The notes beneath the pieces are model-generated. The model was not told the origin of the DNA, did no database searches, and was given only the letters and a program-made list of their open reading frames with translations. DNA of 64,000 bases from Pararhizobium sp. YC-54 (GTDB lineage Bacteria > Pseudomonadota > Alphaproteobacteria > Rhizobiales > Rhizobiaceae). Positions 23,559 through 33,485 of this stretch are shown in pieces. Made by a program: the position numbers and the translations under genes. The stretch lies in assembly GCF_025847205.1 (NCBI RefSeq), contig NZ_JAOYTH010000017.1, positions 86,143-150,142 on the forward strand, written 5' to 3'. How positions within the stretch are numbered: position 1 is the first letter of the stretch; each line of letters starts with the position of its first letter.

Positions 23559-25214
23559 TCACACAAGACCGCTATCCGCTGACTGGGATGTGATCGCAGA
23601 GCGCCGCTTTTCAGCTTGAATTACGGGATCAGGCACCGGTACCGAGTTGATTAGCAGGCGAGTATAATCGTGGCGTGGTGCCGTCATGACTTCGCGAGTT
23701 GAACCTAGCTCCTGGAGTTCTCCATGCCGGAGAACACCGACGCGATGTGATATCTCTTCAACCACGGCCAGATCGTGACTGATGAACAATGCGGCAAACC
23801 CAAGTTCCTTTTGCAATGTCGTGAAGATCTCAAGCACTTTGGCCTGGATCGAGACATCCAGCGCCGATGTCGGCTCATCCGCAACGATGAACGCCGGATT
23901 GAGGGCCAACGCCCGCGCGAGCCCCACCCGCTGACGCTGACCACCGGAAAGCTCACCGGGGTAGCGCGTCGCCATCTCCCTCGGCAGATGAACCTGATCA
24001 AGAAGTTCAACTACTCGTCTTCTAAGTGCGTCGGCCGAAGGGAATGCACGATGAACGCGCAAGGGTTCTGCAATGCAATCGAAGACCGTCATGAAGCGAT
24101 TGAACGAAGATGCGGGATCCTGGAAGACGAACCCCGTGCGCCGGCGCAATTCTCGCAGGTTCTTGCCACGCGCCCGACGCAGATCTTCGCCGAACAGTCG
24201 CATTGCGCCTCCCGTGACCGGAGAGAGCCCGACGACAGCTCGACCGATCGTGCTCTTGCCCGATCCGCTTTCACCGACTAGCCCTAGTACCTCGCCCGCT
24301 GCAATATCGAAACTAACGCCTTTGACGGCCGGTACTGCAGTATGGCCCCACCGACCCGGATAGGTGATCTCTAGGTTGTCAGCTTCAAGCACAAGGCGGC
24401 CGCGTTCTCGACAACCGTTGTCTTTGGCCACGCTCTGGCCTAAACGCGGTACGGCGGCCAACAACCTGCGAGTATAGTCTGCTTTCGGCGACGCAAAGAG
24501 GACATCGCTTGCAGCTTCTTCAACAATGCGGCCTTGATACATTACCGCGACACGGTCGGCCAAATCTGCAACGACGCCGAGATTGTGGGTGATGATCAAG
24601 ATCGAACTGCCCAATTCGTCACGGCACCGCCGCAGCAAATCGAGAATTCCGGCTTGGACCGTTACATCCAATGCCGTGGTTGGTTCATCCGCGATAATTA
24701 CCGCAGGGCGAAGGGCCAACGCCATCGCTATTACGACGCGCTGTTTTTGACCTCCAGAAAGCTGATGTGGATAGTAATCCACCCTTGTCTCCGGGTCCGG
24801 GATACCAACATCCCGTAGGAGCTCGATCGCCCGGGCGCGGCATGCCCCGCGATCATGCATGCCATGCGCCCTCAAACCTTCCGCGATCTGCCAGCCTATT
24901 GTGAACACCGGATTGAGCGCGATTGAAGGCTCTTGAAACACCATGGCGGCAGATTTACCGCGCAGCCGCTCGAGATCGGCTTGCGGAACAGAAAGCACGT
25001 CCTCTCCGGTCAAGACAATCCGCCCGTCGACCGTGGCGCCTTCGGGAAATAGCTTTATGATAGAGCGCGCGGTGAGTGACTTACCCGAACCACTTTCACC
25101 GACCAGCGCAAGGATCTCACCCTTGCGCAGTTCAAATGAAACGCCGCGGACAGCCTCAATCGCCCCGCCGGCGAAGGACACGCTCAAGTTTTCTATCGTG
25201 AGTGGGCCCGTCAT
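23559..25214 (-). CDS. Fused double ATPase of a dipeptide/oligopeptide ABC importer
   Basis: A 551-residue protein with two complete ABC cassettes (the DppD-DppF fusion type). Domain 1 has Walker A GESGSGKSLTARS, signature LSGGQKQRVV and Walker B VIIADEPTTALD. Domain 2 (from about residue 275) has GESGSGKSTIGRA, LSGGQRQRVGLAR and FIVADEPTSALD. It powers import through the two permeases encoded just upstream. It overlaps the DppC-like gene by 4 bases (ATGA). Confidence 0.95.
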   Translation of the reverse strand: MTGPLTIENLSVSFAGGAIEAVRGVSFELRKGEILALVGESGSGKSLTARSIIKLFPEGATVDGRIVLTGEDVLSVPQADLERLRGKSAAMVFQEPSIALNPVFTIGWQIAEGLRAHGMHDRGACRARAIELLRDVGIPDPETRVDYYPHQLSGGQKQRVVIAMALALRPAVIIADEPTTALDVTVQAGILDLLRRCRDELGSSILIITHNLGVVADLADRVAVMYQGRIVEEAASDVLFASPKADYTRRLLAAVPRLGQSVAKDNGCRERGRLVLEADNLEITYPGRWGHTAVPAVKGVSFDIAAGEVLGLVGESGSGKSTIGRAVVGLSPVTGGAMRLFGEDLRRARGKNLRELRRRTGFVFQDPASSFNRFMTVFDCIAEPLRVHRAFPSADALRRRVVELLDQVHLPREMATRYPGELSGGQRQRVGLARALALNPAFIVADEPTSALDVSIQAKVLEIFTTLQKELGFAALFISHDLAVVEEISHRVGVLRHGELQELGSTREVMTAPRHDYTRLLINSVPVPDPVIQAEKRRSAITSQSADSGLV

Positions 25215-26143
25215 ATTGGCTCTCCATTCTTAGCCCGCCGTTTGAAAAAGCGAAAACGGGGCCTTCCTGTCTCTACCGCGAACGCGCGCGTTCGAGGATC
25301 AACCAAGTCACGCAGACCATCGCTGATTAGCGTCAGGCCAATCACCGTGACCACAATCGCAGCGCTTGCGAACACGACCATATAGGGTGCCTTTGCAATC
25401 ACTGTTTTGCCATCGTAAAGTATGTTGCCCCAACTTGGCGCAGGTGGAGGGACGCCTGCGCCCAAGAAGCTCAAAGCTGCCTCCGATACAATTGCTTCTG
25501 CAAAAATGAACGTTACCTGCACGGCCAGCACCGAAAGCACATTGGGGAAAATGTGCCGGACCATGATGCGGAGATTGCTGGTTCCCATGGCGACCGCAGC
25601 TTCCACAAAAGTTTCGGATCGAAGCGCCAACGCGCGTCCGCGCACCAAACGGGCGATGCCTGGAGCGAAAACGATAGTCAGCGCAATCAGTAGATTGCTG
25701 AAGTTCGGACCGAATGTGGCCGCGAGCGCCAATGCGAGCAGAAGGGCGGGGATTGCCATCAAACCATCGCATACCCGCATGAGTATGTGGTCCAGAGGGC
25801 GGGAAAAGCTCGCTAAAATACCTACCGCAACACCAATTGCAGCAGAAAAGAATGTTACGCCGGCGGCCAGATGAAGCGACGTTGAAGCGCCCGCAAGCAT
25901 TCGAGCAGCCAAGTCGCGCCCGAGATTGTCTGTACCGAAAAGATGTAGCGGTGAAGGCGCCTTTAGCCGATTCAACGGATCAACTGCGAGAGGGTCAAGG
26001 CCCAGAAAGGAGGGCAATATTGCCGCGGCAAGCGCAATGCTTCCGATCATGCCGACCCCGATTAGCAGCCGACGATTTTTTAAAATAGAGCGGACACCAC
26101 CGGGGCGTGATGCCTCAGCGGTGTGGATTTCGCTGGTCGCCAT
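25211..26143 (-). CDS. ABC importer permease, DppC type
   Basis: A 310-residue inner-membrane permease. The N-terminal OppC segment (RRLLIGVGMIGSIALAAAIL, FGTDNLGRDLAARMLAGAST) and the EAA coupling loop (EAAVAMGTSNLRIMVRHIFP) identify the family. It has about six hydrophobic segments. ATG 26143 has AGGAG at 10 bases; a GTG at 26149 would overlap the DppB-like gene. Confidence 0.93.
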   Translation of the reverse strand: MATSEIHTAEASRPGGVRSILKNRRLLIGVGMIGSIALAAAILPSFLGLDPLAVDPLNRLKAPSPLHLFGTDNLGRDLAARMLAGASTSLHLAAGVTFFSAAIGVAVGILASFSRPLDHILMRVCDGLMAIPALLLALALAATFGPNFSNLLIALTIVFAPGIARLVRGRALALRSETFVEAAVAMGTSNLRIMVRHIFPNVLSVLAVQVTFIFAEAIVSEAALSFLGAGVPPPAPSWGNILYDGKTVIAKAPYMVVFASAAIVVTVIGLTLISDGLRDLVDPRTRAFAVETGRPRFRFFKRRAKNGEPI

Positions 26144-26145
26144 AC

Positions 26146-27105
26146 TCACTGAACTCCTTTTCCCGAAAGTCTGACTCTAGGATCGATGAGGCCGTAGACT
26201 AGGTCCACAATCACATTGAGCCCCAGATAGATACAGGTCAGGAACAGAACGACGCCCTGTAACATTGGATAGTCCCGCCGCTCAATTGCCGTAACGAGAA
26301 GTGATCCGATCCCAGGAATATTGAAGATCGATTCTGTGACTACGGCACCTGCCAACAAAGAAGCAAAACTCAACCCGATCATGGTGATAATTGGCAGACC
26401 AGCATTCCGCAGTGCATGAGCGAAGAGAAGGCGATTTTCCTTCACTCCACGCGATCGGGCGGCGTCGAGGTATTCCGATTTTAGAACATCAAGTACTGAG
26501 GCACGCACAGTTCGGGTGAGGACAGAGGCATAAATCGTTCCGAGAGAGAGTGTCGGAAGGATCAGATAGCGTAGTCCAACCAAGGGACTGCCGAAAGGAT
26601 CTCGGTAGCCTGCAACTGGCAACCAATGAAGCCACACGGAAAGCGCAATTACCAGAATTAGGCTGAGCACAAAGCTCGGAAACGTCAATCCGATTAGGGT
26701 GAACCCCGCAATGGCATGATCGAAGAACGAATCCCGCCAACGCGCCGCCAGCGTGCCCAAGGGTATTGAGATAGCGAGCGCGTAGGAAATGGCCAACACT
26801 GCCAATTGGGCCGTCGGAATAAAATGTGATTGAATAGCTGCGGCGACTGACCTGTTGGAAAAATAAGAGACTCCAAGGTCACCTTGAACTACGCCCGAGA
26901 TCCAACGCAAATAGCGTATCCAGAACGGGTCGTTCAAACCCATAATGTCTTGGAGCTTTACAACATCGACCTCTAGCGCCTCGGGCCCCAAAATAATGCG
27001 CGCCGGGTCGCCCGGTGCCAGCAACGCAAGCGAGAATATTACAAGAGATACGACAAGCAAGACAGGCACAAGCGCACCGAGTCTCTGCAGTGTGTATGAC
27101 AGCAT
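26146..27105 (-). CDS. ABC importer permease, DppB type
   Basis: A 319-residue inner-membrane permease. It begins MLSYTLQRLGALVPVLLVVS, has the periplasmic loop LLAPGDPARIILGPEA, the EAA loop (EYLDAARSRGVKENRLLFAH), and the DppB C-terminal block VVTESIFNIPGIGSLLVTAI. It pairs with the DppC-like permease encoded next and is preceded by the solute-binding protein gene. Confidence 0.94.
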   Translation of the reverse strand: MLSYTLQRLGALVPVLLVVSLVIFSLALLAPGDPARIILGPEALEVDVVKLQDIMGLNDPFWIRYLRWISGVVQGDLGVSYFSNRSVAAAIQSHFIPTAQLAVLAISYALAISIPLGTLAARWRDSFFDHAIAGFTLIGLTFPSFVLSLILVIALSVWLHWLPVAGYRDPFGSPLVGLRYLILPTLSLGTIYASVLTRTVRASVLDVLKSEYLDAARSRGVKENRLLFAHALRNAGLPIITMIGLSFASLLAGAVVTESIFNIPGIGSLLVTAIERRDYPMLQGVVLFLTCIYLGLNVIVDLVYGLIDPRVRLSGKGVQ

Positions 27106-27183
27106 GAATTTTTGCTCCCGTAAGGAATTTGCCTCTAATTTGATTAAAGCGAGGCCACTTTAATTGGATGTCCAGGACTTCGT

Positions 27184-28731
27184 TCAGTCCTTTAGGTGCA
27201 CCGTCCACAAGATGAGGTCATCCTGAACCTGCAGCCCCTCAACCCGCTTAGACATGCCAAAAACGTAGTCGGTCTCGCCGATCCTGACGGAGGGAACATA
27301 ATTTTGATTCCAAGTTTCAAGTTGGCGGTAGAGGTCCAGGGCTTTCGCTATTGTGTCGGCATGCTGGAACTTGGCGACCATGTCCTCGAGCGCAGCGTCG
27401 TGGGGGACCCCAGGAAAATCTCGTTTGAGAAAGATTAACTGGGTCGGATCAGGTTTTGGGCTTCCGCCGTTGACAACAAGATCCCATGCGTTCTTGTCAG
27501 CGCGGGTCTTGACGTATGTCGACCAATCGTAGCTCTCAAGTTTGACGTTCAAGCCCAAGCCTTGCAATTGCTGCTGGAGTACGATTGCCGCATTATACAT
27601 GTCGGCGTAGTCGCGTGTGGTAATCAGGACAAGCGGCTGGCCCTTATAACCGGAGGCTTGGAGGAGCTTCTTAGCCGCTTCCGTGTCATTAGGATTGAAC
27701 TCGGTTTCTCCAACATCGGTCGGCCATTGCTTCTGGTACCGCATCATGAGGTGGTTGTTCAATCGGAAGAACCGCGGATCTACTGCCGCTGCAGTGAGGA
27801 TTGCCTGTCGCTCTATTCCAATGTCGACTGCTTGACGCGCTTCCTTCTTCTCAAAGACTCCTGGTTTATTATAATTAAAACCGAGATTGGTCATTCCTCC
27901 CGGGTAGGAGTCGACGCGCAGGGTGTCATCCTTTTGAAGTTCCGCTGCGCTATCAAAAGGAAGTTGGTTTGCGATGTCATACTCGCCGGTCGATAGGCCC
28001 AGAGATCGCGTTGCTTCGTCCTTTACAAACTCAATCCGTAAGTTGCTGTACGTCGGCGTACGATCCCCGGCTGTACCGCTCTGCTTGCCGCCAAAAGAGG
28101 TATAGTCGTTATAGCGCTCGAGTTCCATCATTCGGTCTGCCTGCCAATCGATCAAACGGAAAGGGCCGGTGCCGATGAGTTGAGTGACTGGCTTCTCCCC
28201 CGCTGCGGCGATGACTGACGCCGGCATGATCACTGCACTTTGAGTAATACCTGGCGCCAACGAAACGAGGACGTCAAATCGCGGTGACGGTAGATCCAAG
28301 GTGACGATATCGCTGCCCTCGGCGCTCCACTTCGCCTCGTGAAATAGATTCTTCCCCGGCAGCGAAGACGAGCCCCATCGTTGAAGGGATGCGACTACAT
28401 CATTGGGCGTCAACGGTTGGCCGTCGTGGAACTTTACCCCGTGACGCAACGTAAACCGATATTTCCGACCGTCTTCGCTGACGACCCAACTTTGAGCCAA
28501 TCCCGGTTGGATATTCAAGTCCGCGTCAAGCGTCACCAATGTTTCAAAGATATTGCGCGCTATGGTGTTGGCCTGGGAAAGGGTCGTAACATGGGGATCG
28601 AAACTAGGCGGCTGCGCCCCATAGGCAACGACGAGAGTTCCATCCTCTGCAGCTGCATTGCCAATGAAGGTAAGTGGCATGAGAAGTGCAGCCGTCAATG
28701 CGGCGCAGCGCAAATGCTTTCGGTAGAACAT
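27184..28731 (-). CDS. Periplasmic solute-binding protein, family 5 (peptide type)
   Basis: A 515-residue family-5 substrate-binding protein. The signal peptide is residues 1-28 (CAALTAALLMPLTFIGNAAA). The mature protein has LVVAYGAQPPSFDPHVTTLS and the conserved FTLRHGVKFHDGQPLTPNDV. It delivers the ligand to the DppB/DppC/ATPase importer. GGGAGGAACC lies before the ATG. The ligand is probably a peptide or amino-acid conjugate, judging from the two peptidases in the operon; the specificity is not readable. Confidence 0.93.
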   Translation of the reverse strand: MFYRKHLRCAALTAALLMPLTFIGNAAAEDGTLVVAYGAQPPSFDPHVTTLSQANTIARNIFETLVTLDADLNIQPGLAQSWVVSEDGRKYRFTLRHGVKFHDGQPLTPNDVVASLQRWGSSSLPGKNLFHEAKWSAEGSDIVTLDLPSPRFDVLVSLAPGITQSAVIMPASVIAAAGEKPVTQLIGTGPFRLIDWQADRMMELERYNDYTSFGGKQSGTAGDRTPTYSNLRIEFVKDEATRSLGLSTGEYDIANQLPFDSAAELQKDDTLRVDSYPGGMTNLGFNYNKPGVFEKKEARQAVDIGIERQAILTAAAVDPRFFRLNNHLMMRYQKQWPTDVGETEFNPNDTEAAKKLLQASGYKGQPLVLITTRDYADMYNAAIVLQQQLQGLGLNVKLESYDWSTYVKTRADKNAWDLVVNGGSPKPDPTQLIFLKRDFPGVPHDAALEDMVAKFQHADTIAKALDLYRQLETWNQNYVPSVRIGETDYVFGMSKRVEGLQVQDDLILWTVHLKD

Positions 28732-28964
28732 GACAGGTGGTTCCTCCCTGGGGTTGGTCGTCAGTTAGAAAGAAAGGAGTTGCAGGCCTTAACCGTTTTG
28801 AGCCATACCGGCTCCGTTCATATGGCCGAGGCAACGGGCCGAGGATTTGACCGCACCACTCGGCTCAAGACAACCCGGTGATAAACTCCCCAGCCGTACA
28901 TCTACACGTGACCCCAGGCTGCTGCCCGGGGCCTACATACGGTCTCGCCATTGGAGCTTTTGGA

Positions 28965-30176
28965 CTACGACACGAAATGGATATCGCGTGTCGCAAAATT
29001 CAAGCACTCAGCGCCACTCTCAGTGATCAGCCACATATCCTCAATATTGAACGAGCCTACGCTGGGTGGATAGTAGGGGAGTTCCAGGCAGACCACCATG
29101 CCGGGCTCAAACACTGTTTCGTTCGCACCGATGAAGGGCCTTTCCTCGATTAGATTGTCTATACCGATCGAATGCCCGAAGTGACCACGGGAGTAATTCG
29201 GCAAACCGCGGCTCCGCACTGTTTCCTGTGCGATTTCATGCACCATTCGCATTGTGTTACCAGGCTTAAGCACGTCCGCTGCGGCATCATATGCACGGTG
29301 CAGCGCTTCGTAGATCAACAACGCGTCCTTCGAAGGCTCGCCAAAGATCGCGACGCGCGCACAATCGCTATAATATCCCGCGAGCCGGACGCCCGCGTCG
29401 ATTTTGATGACATCACCATTCTTGACACGATTGGTGTTGCCAGTGCCGATGGTGTTGAATGCCCAGCTTCCCTGGTATTCGCCGAATCCGGGATTACTCC
29501 TGACGGCTTCAATTGCACCAAGTTCGCATTCGATGCGCATTTCTTCGAGGGAGTATCCCTCCTTGATGCCTTCGAAGGATCGAACGACCATGTTGTCGAA
29601 AACAATGGCTGCGTTCCGTAGCCGCCTTATTTCTTCAGGATGCTTTATAGTGCGAAGCTTATAAATCATGTCTGCCACATCGACGAACTGGGCTTGACTG
29701 CACGCGGTCACCAAGTGGGCTTGCGTTTCCACTTGCATGAAGTCCAGATCAGTGCCGATCAGTCCGCCACTGCAATTCCATTGATCGAAGACGCTGGCGA
29801 CAATCGAGGCAATTTCTGCATGCCTATATTGTTCCGGTCGCGACGGCCGCAAGTCGGTGCGCGCACCCCCCGAGACTACATCGAAGTCGCGCGCTTCAAT
29901 CCACATCGAATACGTTCGAATATCATCAATGTCCGTTGCCCGCGCGGCATCGCTGGCCTGGAAGTCACTGATAATCATAACCGGCTGAAGGCTAGGATCC
30001 GCAGGAACCAGCACCATGTCGGTGCCCGTCATACGCCAACTGAGATCCAGGAAACTGCTTTGATATCCTGATGTATAAAAGAAATTGGCAGGTGTGATTG
30101 CCAAGTAGGCGGACAGACCCGCCTTCTGCAACTCAAGTTGGATTTTTTTGCGGACATCATTATGCATGTTGGGCAT
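28965..30176 (-). CDS. M24-family Xaa-Pro-type aminopeptidase
   Basis: A 403-residue peptidase of the creatinase/prolidase fold. The metal ligands appear in order: Asp pair in IKIDAGVRLAGYYSDCARVA, His in GHFGHSIGIDNL, Glu in VVCLELPYYPPS and Glu in DMWLITESGAECL. The N-terminal creatinase-like domain covers about residues 1-170. It probably hydrolyses imported peptides or N-acyl/amidine substrates in the cytoplasm. The ATG at 30176 is preferred; an in-frame extension to 30269 would overlap the neighbouring gene's 3' end. It lies between two solute-binding protein genes. Confidence 0.88.
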   Translation of the reverse strand: MPNMHNDVRKKIQLELQKAGLSAYLAITPANFFYTSGYQSSFLDLSWRMTGTDMVLVPADPSLQPVMIISDFQASDAARATDIDDIRTYSMWIEARDFDVVSGGARTDLRPSRPEQYRHAEIASIVASVFDQWNCSGGLIGTDLDFMQVETQAHLVTACSQAQFVDVADMIYKLRTIKHPEEIRRLRNAAIVFDNMVVRSFEGIKEGYSLEEMRIECELGAIEAVRSNPGFGEYQGSWAFNTIGTGNTNRVKNGDVIKIDAGVRLAGYYSDCARVAIFGEPSKDALLIYEALHRAYDAAADVLKPGNTMRMVHEIAQETVRSRGLPNYSRGHFGHSIGIDNLIEERPFIGANETVFEPGMVVCLELPYYPPSVGSFNIEDMWLITESGAECLNFATRDIHFVS

Positions 30177-30238
30177 TTTAGGTTCGTCCCAGTTATTGGT
30201 TGTATACGCTATTAGATATCGAAGAAGGGCGGCCTTTA

Positions 30239-31816
30239 TTACGATTTGAACCACCACCGTTCGTGACACTTGTGACCGTCATGCGGCCAGTTCCAAGCAA
30301 CCACGTCCGGGATTTGCAGTTTGGTGGTCACACCATCTACGTAGTTGATGAACAAGGGCACAATCGCGCCGCCATCATCGCTCAGGATTGCCTGCATCTC
30401 GTAGTACATTTGGCGCCGCTTGCTGTCGTCGAATTCAGATCTTGCGGTGACAAGAAGTTCTGAAAACCGAGGGTTTTCCCAAAACGTCTCATTCCAGTTG
30501 CCGCCAGGAGCGTAGGCCGTCAGGAAAGACCAGTCTTCGGTCGGCCGTCCTCCCCAGTACGAAAACGACCACGGTTTCTTCATCCAGATATTTGACCAAT
30601 AACCGTCGTTGGGTTCACGGACGACGTTGATGTTGATCCCAGATTGTTTGGCATGCTGTTGATAGAGCACCGCTGCGTCGACTGCGCCAGCGAATGCCGC
30701 GTCGGATACGTACAAATCAACGGACAAATCCGACATTCCGGCCCTGTTCAGATGAAATTTGGCCTTGTCTGGGTCATACGTCTTCTGCGGCAACTCAGCG
30801 TTATGGTATTTATTCCTAGTGCTGATTGGGTGGTCGTTTCCGATTTCGCCGTGCCCCAAGAGGATCGTATCGAGAAGCTTCTGACGGTCCAGCGAATATT
30901 TTAGCGCGAGGCGGATATCATTGTTGTTGAAAGGGGCTTTTCTGACATCCATCGGTATGGTGCAATGCTGTGTTCCCTTAGTTTCGAAGATTGCGAGATT
31001 GGGAACCCTTGACAGCAGATGCGCCGTCTTCAGATCGACGCGGTCGATCATATCGACATCGCCAGCTCGCAAGGCGGTTTGTCGGGCAGTCGCGTCAGGC
31101 ACCGACAGGACCGTGACACCGTCGAAGAACGCAGCGTTCTCCTTGTAGAAGTTGGGCTGGCGGGAGAGGTCAGCCCTAACCCCGGGTTCAAAGTTGTCAA
31201 TCTTATAGGCGCCTGTGCCAATTCCGGAGCGCCAATCGGGAGAGCCGTCAGAAGCAGCTGGCATGATTGCGAAATGAAAATCACTCACAATGTACGGTAA
31301 GTCGACATTGCCGGCATCGAGCGTAAATATGACAGCGTCGCTGCCGTCCGCCTTGATTTCGACGCCGCGCATCAGAGCCTTGGCGGCAGATGTTGAACGC
31401 TCTCCCATATGATGCTGTATCGAGGACACTACATCTTTGGCGTCGAGGGTTTTTCCATTGTGAAACTCGACGCCCTTCCGGAGCTTGAACCTCCATGTCT
31501 TCGCGTCAGGGCTCGATTCAAAACTTTCCGCCAGATCACCAACAATGCTTCCGTTTGGCGCGATCTCGGTCAAATGACCACGGTAACAGTACCCGGTGAA
31601 GATCGTGAAATCATTGTCAAACAGCCCTGGATCGAAGGTGTCCGTGGTGCTGCCATGCCCAAGCGCCACACGAAGTGTTCCACCTCTATTGGGCGTTGCC
31701 TTGGCGTTGAAGGCGGGTAGGGAAGACAGAGCGAGACCGCCCACTCCGGCCACCGCACCCTTGAGCAGGTCGCGGCGCGTTGCGCCACATGAGAAGAGTT
31801 TGTCCATTCCGATCAT
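30239..31816 (-). CDS. Second periplasmic solute-binding protein, family 5, Tat-exported
   Basis: A 525-residue family-5 binding protein with a twin-arginine signal (CGATRRDLLKGAVAGVGGLA). The mature part has GGTLRVALGHGSTTDTFDPG and the family motif FKLRKGVEFHNGKTLDAKDV. The start at 31816 follows GAAAGGATAGTATC; longer in-frame starts would precede the Tat signal and are rejected. It is the first gene of the operon, so the operon encodes two binding proteins for one set of permeases. Either both feed the same importer or one broadens the substrate range. Confidence 0.92.
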   Translation of the reverse strand: MIGMDKLFSCGATRRDLLKGAVAGVGGLALSSLPAFNAKATPNRGGTLRVALGHGSTTDTFDPGLFDNDFTIFTGYCYRGHLTEIAPNGSIVGDLAESFESSPDAKTWRFKLRKGVEFHNGKTLDAKDVVSSIQHHMGERSTSAAKALMRGVEIKADGSDAVIFTLDAGNVDLPYIVSDFHFAIMPAASDGSPDWRSGIGTGAYKIDNFEPGVRADLSRQPNFYKENAAFFDGVTVLSVPDATARQTALRAGDVDMIDRVDLKTAHLLSRVPNLAIFETKGTQHCTIPMDVRKAPFNNNDIRLALKYSLDRQKLLDTILLGHGEIGNDHPISTRNKYHNAELPQKTYDPDKAKFHLNRAGMSDLSVDLYVSDAAFAGAVDAAVLYQQHAKQSGININVVREPNDGYWSNIWMKKPWSFSYWGGRPTEDWSFLTAYAPGGNWNETFWENPRFSELLVTARSEFDDSKRRQMYYEMQAILSDDGGAIVPLFINYVDGVTTKLQIPDVVAWNWPHDGHKCHERWWFKS

Positions 31817-32309
31817 GATACTATCCTTTCGTTCCCCGGTGGCGGTCAACGCTTCGACCACCATCACATTTTGCATGTTTTCGGCCAATCTGCGAAGCTT
31901 TCGGCTTTCGAGCAATCCAATTGGATTCAACCTTGGTCGAAAAAAATGTGACCGAGAGATACGACGCCAATGAGAATGGCGCTGAAGAGCCGCGGCTCAA
32001 TCGCGACGCCCCAACGATTCACCTCGGGGACCCCGCCCGTGGACAGTCTGCGAACAGAAGGCGTCCATGACAAAGCCAACGCCCCGGCTTGGCTCAGAAT
32101 GGCGACCAAAGGTAGATAAGAATTCCGGTGATCCCACGATGACAAGTCCATAGGGGCTTGAAGGCGGCTAAAGCCCAGCGGAGTGGATTTCAATTGAAGT
32201 CGCGGCTCCGGCTCTTCAAAGTTCAGTGAACCGAGCGACCTATCGCAAACGCTGCGATAGAGATCGCGGACAATTACACGTCTTTGTTCATATAGCTTCG
32301 GAGGAAACA
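31817..32309. promoter_or_regulatory. Divergent region between peptide-uptake and acyl-CoA operons
   Basis: A 493-base gap with promoters for both large operons. On the minus strand a short hydrophobic reading stretch (ending FSAILIGVVSLGHIFFDQG, stop at 31927) may be a remnant of a membrane protein; it has no start signal. No regulator gene is present here, and no operator was recognised. Confidence 0.5.
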
Positions 32310-33485
32310 ATGCGTCTATTACCAAGCGCGAACGAAGAGCATGCTCTTCGGGAAAAAGTATTGAAATTTTGTCGCGACAACATACCTGAGACGGTCGTAG
32401 GTCTTGAACGTCAGGGAACCATGAGCGACGGTGATTCCCGCGCGTTCTACCGGCGCTTGGGCGAAGCCGGTTGGATTGGGCGTCATTGGCCCAAACAGTA
32501 CGGCGGCCAGGGAGGAACCCACCTCGACACCGCGATCGTCGATGAAGCGCTTGGCTATGCGCGTGCACCATTGAGTGGTTATCTTCTGTCGGTCAAGGTG
32601 TTTGGCAATTCGCTGTTGCTCTTTGGAACAGAGGCGCAAAAGAACTTCTATTTGAAAGAGATCACAGCGGGTCGGGCTATTTTCTGCCAGGGGTTTTCTG
32701 AGCCCACGGCTGGATCAGATTTCGGCGCGCTGCGAACGTCCGCGCGCCGCGACGGGGACAGCTTCGTCGTCAATGGTCACAAGATTTGGACCAGCAGCGC
32801 TGAAGTCGCCGACTACATGTATCTCGCTGCTCGCACGGACCCGGACGCTCCGAAGCATCGTGGCATCAGTCTTTTCGTTCTTGACATGAAATCTCCAGGC
32901 GTCACGGTAAACAGTTTCGGCACCGTCGGCGGCGGCGTTCTCAACGAAGTGTTTCTCGATAACGTCCGTGTTCCCGCCGAGAGCCTCATAGGAGAACTCA
33001 ACCGCGGCTTCCACCAGTCGATGCGCAGTCTCGATCTTGAGCGTTCCTGCATGGATCGTGTCGGGGCTGCTGCTTTCGCGTTGGACTCGCTTAACAGCTA
33101 TGTCCACGAGACCCGCCCGACTAATGGTGACCGGCTCGCGGATGTTGTCGCCGTGCAGGAAAAGATTGCCGAGCTCTACGCCCGTCTTCACCTCGCGAGA
33201 TGCTTCGGGTTTCAGATCGCTCGACGTCTCGATGCCGGTTCTGGTGCGAGCAGCGAGTTTTCTTTCGGAAAGCTCTATGTCGGCCTTCTCACGCAGGCGA
33301 TTGCCGACGCTGCGACCGACATCATCGGTCCGCGAGCGCAGTACGAGTTTGGCGCCGAACTGGCAGTCCAAGAAGGACGCCAAGCGGCGTTGTATCGGGC
33401 ATCTGCCGCCCTTACGCTGGCGGGCGGCAGCAGTGAAATTCAACGCACAGTCATCGCTGTTCGCGGCATGGGGCTACCACGATGA
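32310..33485 (+). CDS. Acyl-CoA dehydrogenase (large catalytic type)
   Basis: A 391-residue FAD-dependent acyl-CoA dehydrogenase. It has the N-terminal helical domain (ALREKVLKFCRDNIPETV), the FAD/substrate region CQGFSEPTAGSDFGALRTSA and DSFVVNGHKIWTSSAEVADY, and the C-terminal signature LTLAGGSSEIQRTVIAVRGM. It introduces the 2,3 double bond into an acyl-CoA and passes electrons to ETF. ATG 32310 has a perfect GGAGGAAAC. It overlaps the CoA-transferase gene by 4 bases. With the shorter dehydrogenase at 34.8 kb it may form a heteromer. Confidence 0.92.
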   Translation: MRLLPSANEEHALREKVLKFCRDNIPETVVGLERQGTMSDGDSRAFYRRLGEAGWIGRHWPKQYGGQGGTHLDTAIVDEALGYARAPLSGYLLSVKVFGNSLLLFGTEAQKNFYLKEITAGRAIFCQGFSEPTAGSDFGALRTSARRDGDSFVVNGHKIWTSSAEVADYMYLAARTDPDAPKHRGISLFVLDMKSPGVTVNSFGTVGGGVLNEVFLDNVRVPAESLIGELNRGFHQSMRSLDLERSCMDRVGAAAFALDSLNSYVHETRPTNGDRLADVVAVQEKIAELYARLHLARCFGFQIARRLDAGSGASSEFSFGKLYVGLLTQAIADAATDIIGPRAQYEFGAELAVQEGRQAALYRASAALTLAGGSSEIQRTVIAVRGMGLPR

